From positions 496,001 to 560,000 of the forward strand of contig JBQNCN010000001.1 of assembly GCA_052169395.1 (NCBI GenBank): DNA of 64,000 nt, in the 5' to 3' direction. Under the pieces are notes generated by a model. It did not search any database. It saw nothing but the letters and a program-made list of their open reading frames with translations, and had not been told where the DNA came from. This document shows positions 32,958 to 42,486 of the stretch, piece after piece (positions within the stretch are counted from its first letter, which is position 1; each line of letters begins with the position of its first letter). Source of the stretch: Fimenecus sp052169395. Its GTDB lineage: Bacteria > Bacillota > Clostridia > Oscillospirales > Acutalibacteraceae. The position numbers and the translations under genes are program-made.

Positions 32958-34253
32958 TCAAACCGCTTCAATGTTTTCACTATATTGCGGTTCATCATCA
33001 TTTTTCTTTTCAATAATCGCACCAAGTGATCTGAATTTTTCCACAACATGTGAATATCCGCGTTCAATATGGGATATTTCCGTAATTTCGGTTTTTCCGA
33101 TTGCCGACATTCCCGCTATTATCATAGCTGCTCCTGCACGAAGATCGTCTGCGTGAACGGAAGCACCTCTGAGTCTTTCAACACCCTCTACAACTGCGGT
33201 TTTACCGTCAACTCTTATGTTTGCCCCCATTCTTATAAGCTGCTCAACATATCTGAAACGATTATCCCAAATTGATTCGGATACAATAGAACGTCCTGAT
33301 GCCATAGCAAGAAGAGTTGTAAACTGCGGCTGCATATCAGTCGGAAAACCCGGATGAGGCATCGTTTTTATATTTGCATGCCTTGCACGCCCGTCCATTT
33401 TCACTCTTATTTTATCATCAAAATCAATTACCGTTGCACCGCTTTCAATCAATTTTCTTGAAATACTTTCAAGGTGTTTAGGAATAACATTTTTTATAAG
33501 AATATCGCCATGAGTCGCAGCAGCGGCAACCATAAAAGTTCCAGCTTCAATCTGATCGGGAATTATGGAATACTCACAACCATGAAGCTGCTTTACACCG
33601 TGTATTCTTATTATATCAGTACCTGCGCCTCTTATATCTGCGCCCATAATATTTAGAAAATTCGCAAGATCTACAATATGCGGCTCTTTAGCCGCATTCT
33701 CTATAACGGTAAGTCCTTGTGCTTTAACCGATGCAAGCATCAGATTTATAGTAGCACCGACCGAAACAATATCAAAATAAATAGAATTTCCTATAAGCTC
33801 TTCGGCATAAGCGTTTACCATGGCATTTTCTTCCATAGTAACATCAGCGCCGAGTGCCTCAAATCCCTTTATATGTTGGTCGATTGGTCTTACGCCAAGA
33901 TAACACCCACCGGGCATCGCCACCTTGGCTCGCTTAAACCTACCCAAAAGTGCACCTATTAAATAATATGAAGCACGAAGCTTATATGTGTAATCATGCT
34001 CCACCCTAAATGAAGCAATTGTACTTGTATCAATTTCTAATGTTGCAGGAGCAAGATAGCGAATTTTCGCACCCATACTCTCAAGAATTTCTATCATAGC
34101 ATGAACATCTGAAATATCAGGGACATTTTCAATTACGCATTTATCTTCGCAAAGAATTGTAGCCGGAAGAATTGCAACAACTGCATTTTTTGCGCCTGAA
34201 ACGGTAACTTCCCCCTTAAGAGCGGTACCGCCGGTTATAATAAATTTATCCAA
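32958..34253 (-). CDS. murA: UDP-N-acetylglucosamine 1-carboxyvinyltransferase
   Basis: 431 residues from the probable TTG at 34253 (GAGGTG nine bases upstream; the in-frame GTG at 34265 sits in that site). First committed step of peptidoglycan synthesis. Visible: IITGGTALKGEVTVSGAKNA-type start, catalytic Cys in PGGCYLGVRP (about 114), TKSAVS-like VENAAKEPHIVDLANFL, and the FPTDMQPQFTTLLA segment. The active Cys predicts fosfomycin sensitivity. Divergent from the ABC exporter operon. Confidence 0.96.
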   Translation of the reverse strand: MDKFIITGGTALKGEVTVSGAKNAVVAILPATILCEDKCVIENVPDISDVHAMIEILESMGAKIRYLAPATLEIDTSTIASFRVEHDYTYKLRASYYLIGALLGRFKRAKVAMPGGCYLGVRPIDQHIKGFEALGADVTMEENAMVNAYAEELIGNSIYFDIVSVGATINLMLASVKAQGLTVIENAAKEPHIVDLANFLNIMGADIRGAGTDIIRIHGVKQLHGCEYSIIPDQIEAGTFMVAAAATHGDILIKNVIPKHLESISRKLIESGATVIDFDDKIRVKMDGRARHANIKTMPHPGFPTDMQPQFTTLLAMASGRSIVSESIWDNRFRYVEQLIRMGANIRVDGKTAVVEGVERLRGASVHADDLRAGAAMIIAGMSAIGKTEITEISHIERGYSHVVEKFRSLGAIIEKKNDDEPQYSENIEAV

Positions 34254-34368
34254 AAAGGCTAACACCTCAAAAATACAAATTTATGTAAATAAACACAAAA
34301 TCAATTAGGTGTATTATATCACTATATAATCAAATTTCAAAGCATAAAAATCTTCTTATGTATTTTTA

Positions 34369-34396
34369 TTGAAAACTATACAAATTGATTTATAAT
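34369..34396 (+). promoter_or_regulatory. Promoter of the ABC exporter operon
   Basis: TTGAAA (34369-34374), 16-bp spacer, TATAAT (34391-34396), 40 bp before the TTG start. Confidence 0.7.
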
Positions 34397-34435
34397 ATAA
34401 ATTGTATATGTTAAATAGTATTTGTGAGGCTGTAT

Positions 34436-36169
34436 TTGAAGGAACTTTTATCCTATACAAAAAAATATAGGAAAGAAAGTATTTTAGCACCGTTTTTTAA
34501 AGCGCTTGAAGTACTTTTCTCATTGCTTATACCAATTATGGTATCCAATATTATTGATAATATTAAAACCGCATCTGACAAAAAGAATATTTTTCTTCAA
34601 TTTCTCATCATGCTATTACTTTCACTTCTCGGATTTATAACAGCAATTACAGCACAATATTTTGCTGCAAAAGCTGCATCAGGTTTTGCAGGAGACCTAC
34701 GCTTTGCACTTTTTAAAAAAATAAACACATTTTCTTATTTAGACCTTGATAAATTTCAAGAAAACACCCTTATAACAAGGATTATATCCGATGTGGATAC
34801 TGTGCAAACCGGTTATAATATGTTTTTAAGACTTCTTTTGCGTTCCCCTCTTGTTGTACTCGGTGCGGTTGTCATGACTTATTTTATAGATACACATTCA
34901 GGAAATATAATACTTTTAACTATTCCTGTTTTATTTATCACCGTTTTCATAATAACAAAAATTTCTCTGCCACTTATCACAAAAAGCAGAAAAAAGCTCG
35001 ATACTTTGACAACAATTACAAAAGAACATTTTTATGGGGCAAGAGTTATAAGAGCTTTTAATGCGGAAAATTCAGAAGAAAAAATTTTCAATACTAAAAA
35101 CCAAGAACTTACAGAGCTTTTAAATCTTATAGGTAAAATTTCTTCCGCACTTAATCCCTTAACCTTCGGAATAATAAATATTGCAACTATAATACTTATA
35201 AAGTACGGCGGCATAAGCGTATCAAACGGAGCTATTACGCAAGGTAATGTAGTCGCCATTTATAACTATATGGCACAAATGGCAATAGAACTGATTAAAC
35301 TTGCTTCACTTATCATTACTATAAATAAGTCGTTTTCCTGTAGCAGCAGAATTGCCGAAATTTTAAAAATTACACCGTCCGTACAATATCCATATATTTC
35401 AAAATCATCAAATATAAATGCTGATATTATACTTGAATTTAAAAATGTAAGCTTTTCATATTCAGAAAGTAAGTCTTCAATTTTAGAAAATATAAGTTTC
35501 AATATAAAAAAAGGTCAAAAGCTCGGCATAATAGGTGGAACAGGTGCCGGAAAAAGCACTCTTATAAACCTAATTTCTCGTTTTTATGACGTAAAATCCG
35601 GAAAAATAATTATAAATGGAAACGATATTAAGTCCTATTCTAAAAATGACCTTAATAAACTTATAAGTATTGTTCCCCAAAACGCTGTACTTTTTGAAGG
35701 TACAATAAAAGATAACATAATTTTCGGCAATGAAAATGCAGACAAAGCAACTATAAATACAGCCATTTCAATTTCACAATCTGAAGAATTTATAAAAGCC
35801 AAACCAGATGGGTTAAATTCAATTGTAGAACAAGATGGAAGAAATTTTTCAGGCGGACAAAAACAACGGCTTTGCATTGCAAGAGCATTGGCAAAAAATC
35901 CTGAAATTTTAATACTCGACGACAGTTCATCCGCAATTGACACAGCTACAAACCTTAAAATACACAATGCTTTAAATAAAATATCAAAATCATTGGTGCT
36001 TATTATTGTATCTCAACGAATAACCGATGTTATGGACTGCAATATGATTTTAGTTTTAGATGACGGGAAGACTGTCGGATATGGTACACACAACGAACTT
36101 TTAAAAAAATGTAAAATATATAAGGAAATTTATTTATCACAAAAACCAATTGAGGTACACGATGAATAA
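34436..36169 (+). CDS. ABC exporter half-transporter, subunit 1 (degenerate Walker B)
   Basis: 577 residues from TTG (GTGAGG six bases upstream). An exporter of the MDR type: six hydrophobic segments over residues 1-310, then the NBD with Walker A GGTGAGKST, signature FSGGQKQR and Walker B LILDDSSS. The Glu after Walker B is Asp here. With subunit 2 it makes one asymmetrical exporter in which one ATP site is degenerate (as in TM287/288 and BmrCD). Substrate unknown; drugs, lipids or peptides are possible. Confidence 0.92.
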   Translation: MKELLSYTKKYRKESILAPFFKALEVLFSLLIPIMVSNIIDNIKTASDKKNIFLQFLIMLLLSLLGFITAITAQYFAAKAASGFAGDLRFALFKKINTFSYLDLDKFQENTLITRIISDVDTVQTGYNMFLRLLLRSPLVVLGAVVMTYFIDTHSGNIILLTIPVLFITVFIITKISLPLITKSRKKLDTLTTITKEHFYGARVIRAFNAENSEEKIFNTKNQELTELLNLIGKISSALNPLTFGIINIATIILIKYGGISVSNGAITQGNVVAIYNYMAQMAIELIKLASLIITINKSFSCSSRIAEILKITPSVQYPYISKSSNINADIILEFKNVSFSYSESKSSILENISFNIKKGQKLGIIGGTGAGKSTLINLISRFYDVKSGKIIINGNDIKSYSKNDLNKLISIVPQNAVLFEGTIKDNIIFGNENADKATINTAISISQSEEFIKAKPDGLNSIVEQDGRNFSGGQKQRLCIARALAKNPEILILDDSSSAIDTATNLKIHNALNKISKSLVLIIVSQRITDVMDCNMILVLDDGKTVGYGTHNELLKKCKIYKEIYLSQKPIEVHDE

Positions 36170-37886
36170 AAAAGAAATATTAAAAAAGTTATTAAAATAT
36201 ATACACAAACATAAGGTAATCTTTATATCCGGTCTTATATCAAGTACATTTTCATCTATTTTTATGCTTTCCGCACCATATCTATTTGGTAAAGCAATCG
36301 ACGAAATAGTGGGCAAAGGAGAAGTAAATCTTCCAATGCTTATAAAAAAACTGATATTCACCTCAATTACAATTGTTCTGTCGATTATTTTCTCATATCT
36401 TACCGGACTTGCAAACAATGACATATCACTTAAAATAGTTAAAGAAATCAGAAACGAATCCATAAAAAAAGTGAAAAAACTACCTCTTGATTTTATTGAT
36501 AGGCACAGTATAGGAGACTTGGTTTCAAGAATAATTTCAGATGCAGATACCTTGAGTGATGGGCTGTTAATTGGATTTTCACAAATATTTTCAGGAATCA
36601 TCACTATTATTCTAACTGTTATTTTTATGTTTCGAACATCCGCTATTATAAGCCTATGTATTATCTTGACCACACCTCTACCATTTTTTACTGCAAGCTT
36701 TATTTCAAAAAAGACTTTTAAAATGTTTGAAAATCAAACAGCTATAAGAGGCGCTGAAACTACTCTTGTAAACGAAATGATAAAAAATGCAAAAACAGTA
36801 TTTGCAAACGGATATAATGAAAGAAGCATCAAACGATTTAAAGAACTTAATGAAAATCTAAAAAGCACAACTAAAAATGCTTTCTTTTATTCCGCTCTAT
36901 CAAATCCTTCAACTCGTTTTATAAACGGTATAGTATTCGCTATGATAACACTTTTCGGTGCATTTCTAATTCTTAATGGCAAACTTTCAGTCGGCGGACT
37001 ATCTGCACTTTTAGCTTATTCTAATCAATATATGAAACCTTTCAATGATATTACGGATGTTATTTCCGAGTTTCAAAATTCTCTTGCATGTGCAAAAAGA
37101 CTTTTTGAATTTATTGATGAAAAAACGGAACTCTCAAATAGTTCTAAAGAGCTTAAAGATGCAATAGGAAATATCGAATTTAACAATGTAACTTTCTCAT
37201 ACACAAAACATAAACCTCTTATTAAAAACTTTAATCTTACAGTCAAAGCAGGTCAAAGCGTAGCTATAATAGGTCAGACAGGTGCAGGCAAAACAACCCT
37301 TATAAATCTTCTTATGCGTTTTTATGATATTAACAGTGGAGACATTAAAATTGACGGTCAAAGCATTTATTCGGTTTCACGAAAAAGCTTGAGAAACAAC
37401 ATCGGTATGGTACTTCAGGATACTTGGATAAAAAATGCTTCTGTAAGAGATAACATAAATATAGGAGGACTTTTGCTAAACGATTATGACATAATCGCCG
37501 CAGCAAAAAAATCCAAAAGCTACAATATAATAAAAAAGCTTCCTCAAGGTCTTGATACAATGCTTTCAGAAAACTCTTTATCGGTTGGAGAAAGGCAGCT
37601 TATATGCATAACAAGAATAATGCTTTTAAATCCGTCTATCCTAATTTTAGACGAAGCAACCTCTTCTATTGATACAAGAACTGAAATTTTAATTCAAAAA
37701 GCTTTTTCGGAGCTTATGAAGAATAAAACAAGCTTTGTTGTAGCTCATAGGCTTTCAACAATAAAAAATGCCGACATAATACTTGTCATGAATGACGGAA
37801 AGGTTGTTGAAAAAGGAAGGCATAACGAACTTTTAAAGCAAAACGGTCTTTATAAAAAGCTTTATGAAAGCAGCTTTGAAAAATAA
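36162..37886 (+). CDS. ABC exporter half-transporter, subunit 2 (degenerate signature)
   Basis: 574 residues, starting at the ATG that overlaps subunit 1's stop by 8 bp (GAGG upstream). Exporter TMD followed by an NBD with Walker A GQTGAGKTT, an altered signature LSVGERQ in place of LSGGQ, Walker B LILDEATSS with the catalytic Glu, and H-loop VVAHRLST. Complementary degeneracy with subunit 1 supports an obligate heterodimer. Followed directly by a decayed gene. Confidence 0.92.
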   Translation: MNKKEILKKLLKYIHKHKVIFISGLISSTFSSIFMLSAPYLFGKAIDEIVGKGEVNLPMLIKKLIFTSITIVLSIIFSYLTGLANNDISLKIVKEIRNESIKKVKKLPLDFIDRHSIGDLVSRIISDADTLSDGLLIGFSQIFSGIITIILTVIFMFRTSAIISLCIILTTPLPFFTASFISKKTFKMFENQTAIRGAETTLVNEMIKNAKTVFANGYNERSIKRFKELNENLKSTTKNAFFYSALSNPSTRFINGIVFAMITLFGAFLILNGKLSVGGLSALLAYSNQYMKPFNDITDVISEFQNSLACAKRLFEFIDEKTELSNSSKELKDAIGNIEFNNVTFSYTKHKPLIKNFNLTVKAGQSVAIIGQTGAGKTTLINLLMRFYDINSGDIKIDGQSIYSVSRKSLRNNIGMVLQDTWIKNASVRDNINIGGLLLNDYDIIAAAKKSKSYNIIKKLPQGLDTMLSENSLSVGERQLICITRIMLLNPSILILDEATSSIDTRTEILIQKAFSELMKNKTSFVVAHRLSTIKNADIILVMNDGKVVEKGRHNELLKQNGLYKKLYESSFEK

Positions 37887-37912
37887 TTAAATATTAAAGG
37901 ATAAATAAGACT

Positions 37913-38161
37913 ATGGATATATGGTAAAAACTTTACGAAAAAGCAAAAAAGAATATTCACCCAAAGAGCTTACACCCTTTATTTATGCACATACTGTAGT
38001 ATGTGTAATAGAAAGTGAAACCGTACGGAGCTTGTCGGAAATTTTTATATAAGCTTAATAAAAGAAATGAAAATATGAAAATTATGATGGATTTTAAAAA
38101 ACAAAAAACAGTAACACTGAAAGAGCTTATGTCTGACTGGTGTGGACTGAACAGATATTAA
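37913..38161 (+). pseudogene. Decayed cytidine-deaminase-family gene
   Basis: Reading frames show the family start MDIW, then a stop (TAA) at codon 5, KLYEKAKK, a frameshift in an A-run (about 37942-37950), EYSPKELTPFIYAHTVVCVIE, then a jump to GACR..LYKLN, NENMKIMMDF, TVTLKELMSDWCG. The catalytic HAE/CAE segment between these is gone: roughly 55-65 residues deleted, and the second zinc motif is YGACR, not CGACR. It once encoded a small cytidine-deaminase-like protein; it cannot now make an active enzyme. It lies downstream of the ABC genes without its own promoter that I can see. Confidence 0.8.
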
Positions 38162-38163
38162 AA

Positions 38164-38202
38164 AATAAAAGCTTATCGCATTTTGATAAGCTTTTATTTT
38201 TT
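38164..38202 (-). terminator. Terminator after the EF-G-like gene
   Basis: 14-bp arms, AATAAAAGCTTATC and GATAAGCTTTTATT, convergent with the pseudogene. Confidence 0.8.
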
Positions 38203-38204
38203 AT

Positions 38205-40274
38205 TTATTCTTCAGTTTTCTTATTTTCTTCAACAATCTTTTCCTGAATCACTACAGGTGCTTGCTCATAACGTACAAAATCAAATGTAAATGATGCTCT
38301 GCCCGCCGTCACCGAACGAAGATAAGTTGAAAAATCCGCCATTTCAGCCATAGGAACCTCAGCTTCAATTTCTTGAGTTCCAGTATCTTGTGCAGGACCC
38401 ATTCCTAAAACTCTTCCTCTTCTTTTGGTTATCTCTCCCATAATATCTCCAAGATTTTCATCTGGAAGAAGCACCTTAAGATCGCCTATAGGTTCTAAAA
38501 TTACAGGTGAACCCTGTGGCATTGCATTTTTAAACGCTATACTCGCCGCCGTTTTAAATGCCATTTCAGAACTGTCAACAGGATGATATGAACCATCATA
38601 TAGTGTAGCCTTAAGATTAACAACGGGGAAACCTGCAAGAGTTCCCTTTAAAACAGCCTCCTTTAAGCCCTTTTCAACTGCAGGAAAATAGTTTTTCGGA
38701 ACTGCGCCTCCAACTACCGCTGTTTCAAAAATAAGATCTTCACTCTCACACGGCTCAAATTTTATCCAAACATCGCCATACTGTCCATGTCCACCTGACT
38801 GCTTTTTATATTTTCCCTGAACAGATATTTCTTTTCTTATAGCTTCTCTATAAGCTACTTTTGGTTTTTCATAGCTTATTCCCACACTGAATTTATTTTT
38901 AAGTTTTGACAAAATAACCTCAAGATGCTGTTCGCCAAGTCCTGATAAAATCTGCTGTCCTGTTTCTTTATTTATTGTAAATTCAATAGTCGGATCCTCT
39001 TCTGCAAGCCTTAAAATTGCACTTGCAGCTTTTTCTTCATCACCTTTTTTATCAACAACAACCGACATTGAAAGACTTGCATGAGGATACTTAATCCCTT
39101 TTATTTTAACATTAAATGTTGCTTCGCGAACCGTATCTCCCGTTTTAACAGCTGAAAGCTTTGTTATAACTCCTATATCTCCTGCGGGAATTTCCGTTAC
39201 CTCTTCCTGCTTCACACCCTTAACAATAACAAGTTTGCCGATTTTAACTTCTTCTCCGGTACGTGAATTTATAAGAACCGTACCCGACTTAAGACTTCCC
39301 GATGCAACCTTAAAAAACGACATTTTTCCAACAAACGGATCGGCTATTGTCTTAAAGCAAAGTGCCGATGTCTTTTCTTTTTTATCGAACGGTATTATAA
39401 AATCGTTTTTATTTTCATCAATGGCCATTTCGCCATCAAAATCGGACGGTGCAGGCGCAAGATTTACAAAGCCGTTTAAAAGTTGATCTAGTCCTGCAAG
39501 ATTGAGCCCTGAAACCGCATATACGGGACAAACAGTTCCAAGCCTTATTCCTATTCGAAGTCCACGCCTCATCTCATCTGTTGAAAGCTTTTCACCGTTA
39601 AAAAACTTCTCCATCAAAGAATCCTCTGATGATGCAACAGACTCTATATATATTTCTCTTAATCTTTCTATTTCCGGGTCTTTAGGAATTTCCGTTTCCT
39701 TAACACCGCCCTTCCCATCGTATATATAAGCCTTATCAGTTATAAAGCTTACAAAACTTTCAGGCATATTGTTCACAATATGCGGAACAAAAACTGGACA
39801 CATTACATTCCCATACTTTTCTCGCAATGAATCAAATGTCTTAAAAAAGCTTCTATGATCCGAAACGGTTTTTGTTATAGCAAGCATTTTTGAAATTCCC
39901 GCTCTGCCTGCCGCACGAAGCGCCTTTTCCGTTCCTACATCAACACCTGAACCTGCGGAAGTTACAACAAGAATTGTATCAGCCGCTCTTAAAGCCTCAG
40001 CACTTCCCGCTTCAAAATCAAAAAGACCGGGAGCATCTATCAGATTTATTTTTTTTCCTTGCCATTCAGTAGCTGCAACAGCCATGGATACTGATGATTT
40101 TCTCATTTTTTCTTCACTGTCAAAATCCATTACAGTATTGCCATCCACAATCTTCCCAAGTCTTTCGATAGAACCTGAACAAAAAAGCAACCCTTCGGCA
40201 AGAGTTGTTTTTCCCTTTCCACCATGTCCCATCAAAGCAATATTTCTGATATCTGCGGTTTCAAAAACCTTCAT
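38205..40274 (-). CDS. Elongation factor G-like translational GTPase (EF-G2 type)
   Basis: 689 residues from the ATG at 40274 (AAGGAGG upstream; the longer frame to 40358 crosses the promoter region). Domain order of EF-G: G domain with P-loop GHGGKGKTTLAE in place of the canonical AHIDAGKTT, LIDAPGLFDF and AITKTVSD, then domains II-V with SGMGELHLEVI-like LSGLGEQHLEVI and GGHGQYGDV. The divergent P-loop and NKxD place it with the EF-G-like paralogues, not the essential FusA. Roles proposed for such paralogues include recycling or stress function; not established here. Confidence 0.88.
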   Translation of the reverse strand: MKVFETADIRNIALMGHGGKGKTTLAEGLLFCSGSIERLGKIVDGNTVMDFDSEEKMRKSSVSMAVAATEWQGKKINLIDAPGLFDFEAGSAEALRAADTILVVTSAGSGVDVGTEKALRAAGRAGISKMLAITKTVSDHRSFFKTFDSLREKYGNVMCPVFVPHIVNNMPESFVSFITDKAYIYDGKGGVKETEIPKDPEIERLREIYIESVASSEDSLMEKFFNGEKLSTDEMRRGLRIGIRLGTVCPVYAVSGLNLAGLDQLLNGFVNLAPAPSDFDGEMAIDENKNDFIIPFDKKEKTSALCFKTIADPFVGKMSFFKVASGSLKSGTVLINSRTGEEVKIGKLVIVKGVKQEEVTEIPAGDIGVITKLSAVKTGDTVREATFNVKIKGIKYPHASLSMSVVVDKKGDEEKAASAILRLAEEDPTIEFTINKETGQQILSGLGEQHLEVILSKLKNKFSVGISYEKPKVAYREAIRKEISVQGKYKKQSGGHGQYGDVWIKFEPCESEDLIFETAVVGGAVPKNYFPAVEKGLKEAVLKGTLAGFPVVNLKATLYDGSYHPVDSSEMAFKTAASIAFKNAMPQGSPVILEPIGDLKVLLPDENLGDIMGEITKRRGRVLGMGPAQDTGTQEIEAEVPMAEMADFSTYLRSVTAGRASFTFDFVRYEQAPVVIQEKIVEENKKTEE

Positions 40275-40435
40275 TTTATTCCTCCTTGCAGAATATACTT
40301 TTTTTATTAAAATATTCGATATAATTTTAGCACAGTTATACAACGCACGCAATAGCAAAGCATAATTTTTTTATTGTTTTTATTTAATTTTAGGTTATTT
40401 TGACAACATAATGCAATATCACAATTTTTATACTA

Positions 40436-40464
40436 TTGAAATTCAGAAATTATTTGTTTATAAT
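40436..40464 (+). promoter_or_regulatory. Promoter of the LemA-like gene
   Basis: TTGAAA (40436-40441), 17-bp spacer, TATAAT (40459-40464), 25 bp before the TTG start. Confidence 0.75.
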
Positions 40465-40488
40465 TTTATTGTTATAAGGAGGCTCAAG

Positions 40489-40902
40489 TTGTATAAGTTT
40501 TTACTGACGATATTTTTAATTTTTATTCTCATATCAACACTTTATATTCTAATATACAATCTTATAAAAACTTTGGAAAACAAAGTCGAAAAACAAAAAG
40601 CTTTTTTAAATAATGAAATAAAAAAAAGAAAAGATATTATTGAAGGTGCCAAGGGTATTGTTAAAAGCTCAAAAACAGAAAATGTAAATCTAACCTCAAT
40701 CATTACCATTTATGAACATCAAATTGAACGTGCAAGTAGAGATTTAAACGATGCAAAAAATGCATATAATAAAGCCGTAAGTAAGTATAATTCATTCATT
40801 GATCATTTCCCCGTATTTTTAATAGCATCACGAATACAAGCACAAAAACTCGACTATTTAAATAATAAGAATTTTGAAGATTTAATTGATAGCAACTTTT
40901 AG
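40489..40902 (+). CDS. LemA-family-like membrane protein
   Basis: 137 residues from TTG with AAGGAGG six bases upstream; the longer open frame would include the promoter. One N-terminal membrane anchor (about 2-24) and a helical outside or cytosolic domain. The C-terminal part DLNDAKNAYNKAVSKYNSFIDHFPVFLIAS matches the ending of LemA proteins (YN..V..YN....FP..L.A). It is shorter than typical LemA (about 185). Function unknown. Monocistronic. Confidence 0.65.
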   Translation: MYKFLLTIFLIFILISTLYILIYNLIKTLENKVEKQKAFLNNEIKKRKDIIEGAKGIVKSSKTENVNLTSIITIYEHQIERASRDLNDAKNAYNKAVSKYNSFIDHFPVFLIASRIQAQKLDYLNNKNFEDLIDSNF

Positions 40903-40905
40903 TTA

Positions 40906-40940
40906 TAAAAAAAGAAGGTTTTTAAACCTTCTTTTTTTAT
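40906..40940. terminator. Bidirectional terminator at 40.9 kb
   Basis: AAAAAAAGAAGGTT/AACCTTCTTTTTTT between convergent genes. Confidence 0.85.
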
Positions 40941-41623
40941 TTAATACTATCTAAAAAACGCCATTCACAAAATTTCTTTTCCATAACAGCATCATTATAT
41001 ACAGAATCCATCATCGTTTCAAATTTATTCTTCGGCGGAATATTTTGATGACGTTTACTCCAACGAATTATACAAGCAGTTGTAAACAATATATTCACTG
41101 CCATAAAAACGGAAAATACTACACATACCACTTTCCCAATTTTTCTTGTTCCCTTTGTCTTTTTAAAAAGATTTTCTAATTTAGGAAGAAACGCTGAAAA
41201 AATAATTCCAAAAATACCCCACGCCACCAACATACTCGGGCAAATAAGTCCTTGAATATTAAATTTATTTTCACTGTAATCCCATGCTCGCATATTAAGC
41301 CCATAAAGAAGCAACAAACCGCATAAATACTCTATAATGGTTGCAGTTATAGCAAATACTGCGAATTTAACAAAAATGCTTTTGCCTCTCAACTTGACTG
41401 CACCTATGTAAAGTCCTGCAGTTCCAATCCCGTATATAAGACAATATGGTCCAAAAACCGTATTCACATGAGTTTCCCATCTACCATAGGCATATATACA
41501 GTAAAATCCCTCAATAACAACTCCCATTACACTGCCGATTATAAATAACCAAAAAACTTTTTCATAAGTAATTTCTTTTTCTTGCTTTTTATTTGTATTC
41601 TTTACAGTTTTAATCGCAGTCAT
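40937..41623 (-). CDS. CmpB-type putative ABC-transporter permease family protein
   Basis: 228 residues from the ATG at 41623 (AAGGGG upstream). At least five hydrophobic segments. Matches the ABC_trans_CmpB family: FWLFIIGSVMGVVIEGFYCI, FGPYCLIYGIGTAGLYI, LCGLLLLY...AWDYS and QGLICPSMLVAWG. No associated ATPase gene, and the family is of unproven function despite its name. Confidence 0.8.
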   Translation of the reverse strand: MTAIKTVKNTNKKQEKEITYEKVFWLFIIGSVMGVVIEGFYCIYAYGRWETHVNTVFGPYCLIYGIGTAGLYIGAVKLRGKSIFVKFAVFAITATIIEYLCGLLLLYGLNMRAWDYSENKFNIQGLICPSMLVAWGIFGIIFSAFLPKLENLFKKTKGTRKIGKVVCVVFSVFMAVNILFTTACIIRWSKRHQNIPPKNKFETMMDSVYNDAVMEKKFCEWRFLDSIK

Positions 41624-41766
41624 AAAAAACACCCCTTATATCTTCCGGATTTTATATCATCTATAATATCATCAAAATTGTTATGCGTATATAGTGAAAA
41701 TTAGAATTTCAACTATTGTTTACATTTAACTAATATTCAGTTAAAAATCAGTGCATAATACACTGA

Positions 41767-42486
41767 CTAAATAATTTGATCAGACAATATTTTTTCAGGA
41801 TTTATTACAGTAAGCTTTTCAATCATATCATCTGTAATAGAAGCACTGAACTCTTTTTTTTGGTTTTTAAAATCATTAGCACGCCAATACGGACGATGAG
41901 AATCCGTTCCAATCACAACAGCACTTCCATCCAACACATATTTTTCAGCAGACAGACGCTCTTCTTCTCCGCCATAACCTGCAAGCGACATTGAATTAAC
42001 CTGAAAATAAACTCCCATTTTTAAAAGCGTTTCTGGAACAAACGGATATTCATAAAAAGTTTTATAACGTTCCGGATGTGCAATAATAAGCTTATAACCC
42101 ATTGAAAGCACTTCTTCGGCATATTCTATACATTTTTCAGGATTCATACTTTTAAGAGAATATTCGCAAAGCGTATAGTTTGAACCATTAAGTGTAAGAC
42201 CATCCAAATTTCCTACCGAATATATCCATTCCGACAAAAAAATTTCAGCACCTGCACAAACGGATAAATCCAATCCACTATCTGAAAGTTCAGAATTTAT
42301 CATTTCAATATGGGAATTTCTTATTGCAATAAATTCATCATATCTTCTGTAATCTATAAAATGTGGTGTGGCACAAATTCTATCTATTCCATTTTCTTTA
42401 CCTATATATCCAAGCTTTAATGAATCATCAAGATTTTCACAACCATCATCAATCGCATACACGATATGGCAATGTATATCAGTCAT
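41767..42486 (-). CDS. PHP-domain tyrosine-protein phosphatase (CpsB/YwqE-like)
   Basis: 239 residues. Metal motif DIHCHIVYAIDDGC (3-16), ATPHFI, HPERY near 139 and GTDSHRPYW near 194, as in CpsB/YwqE, Mn-dependent phosphatases of bacterial tyrosine kinases in capsule control. No kinase (CpsD) is nearby; the surface-polymer locus is 10 kb away. Overlaps the AI-2E transporter gene by 8 bp. Confidence 0.88.
   Translation of the reverse strand: MTDIHCHIVYAIDDGCENLDDSLKLGYIGKENGIDRICATPHFIDYRRYDEFIAIRNSHIEMINSELSDSGLDLSVCAGAEIFLSEWIYSVGNLDGLTLNGSNYTLCEYSLKSMNPEKCIEYAEEVLSMGYKLIIAHPERYKTFYEYPFVPETLLKMGVYFQVNSMSLAGYGGEEERLSAEKYVLDGSAVVIGTDSHRPYWRANDFKNQKKEFSASITDDMIEKLTVINPEKILSDQII

Noticed and set aside
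36137..36673. A 178-codon minus-strand frame.
   Set aside because: Complement of the membrane domain of ABC subunit 2; hydrophobic only because the complement of membrane codons is hydrophobic.
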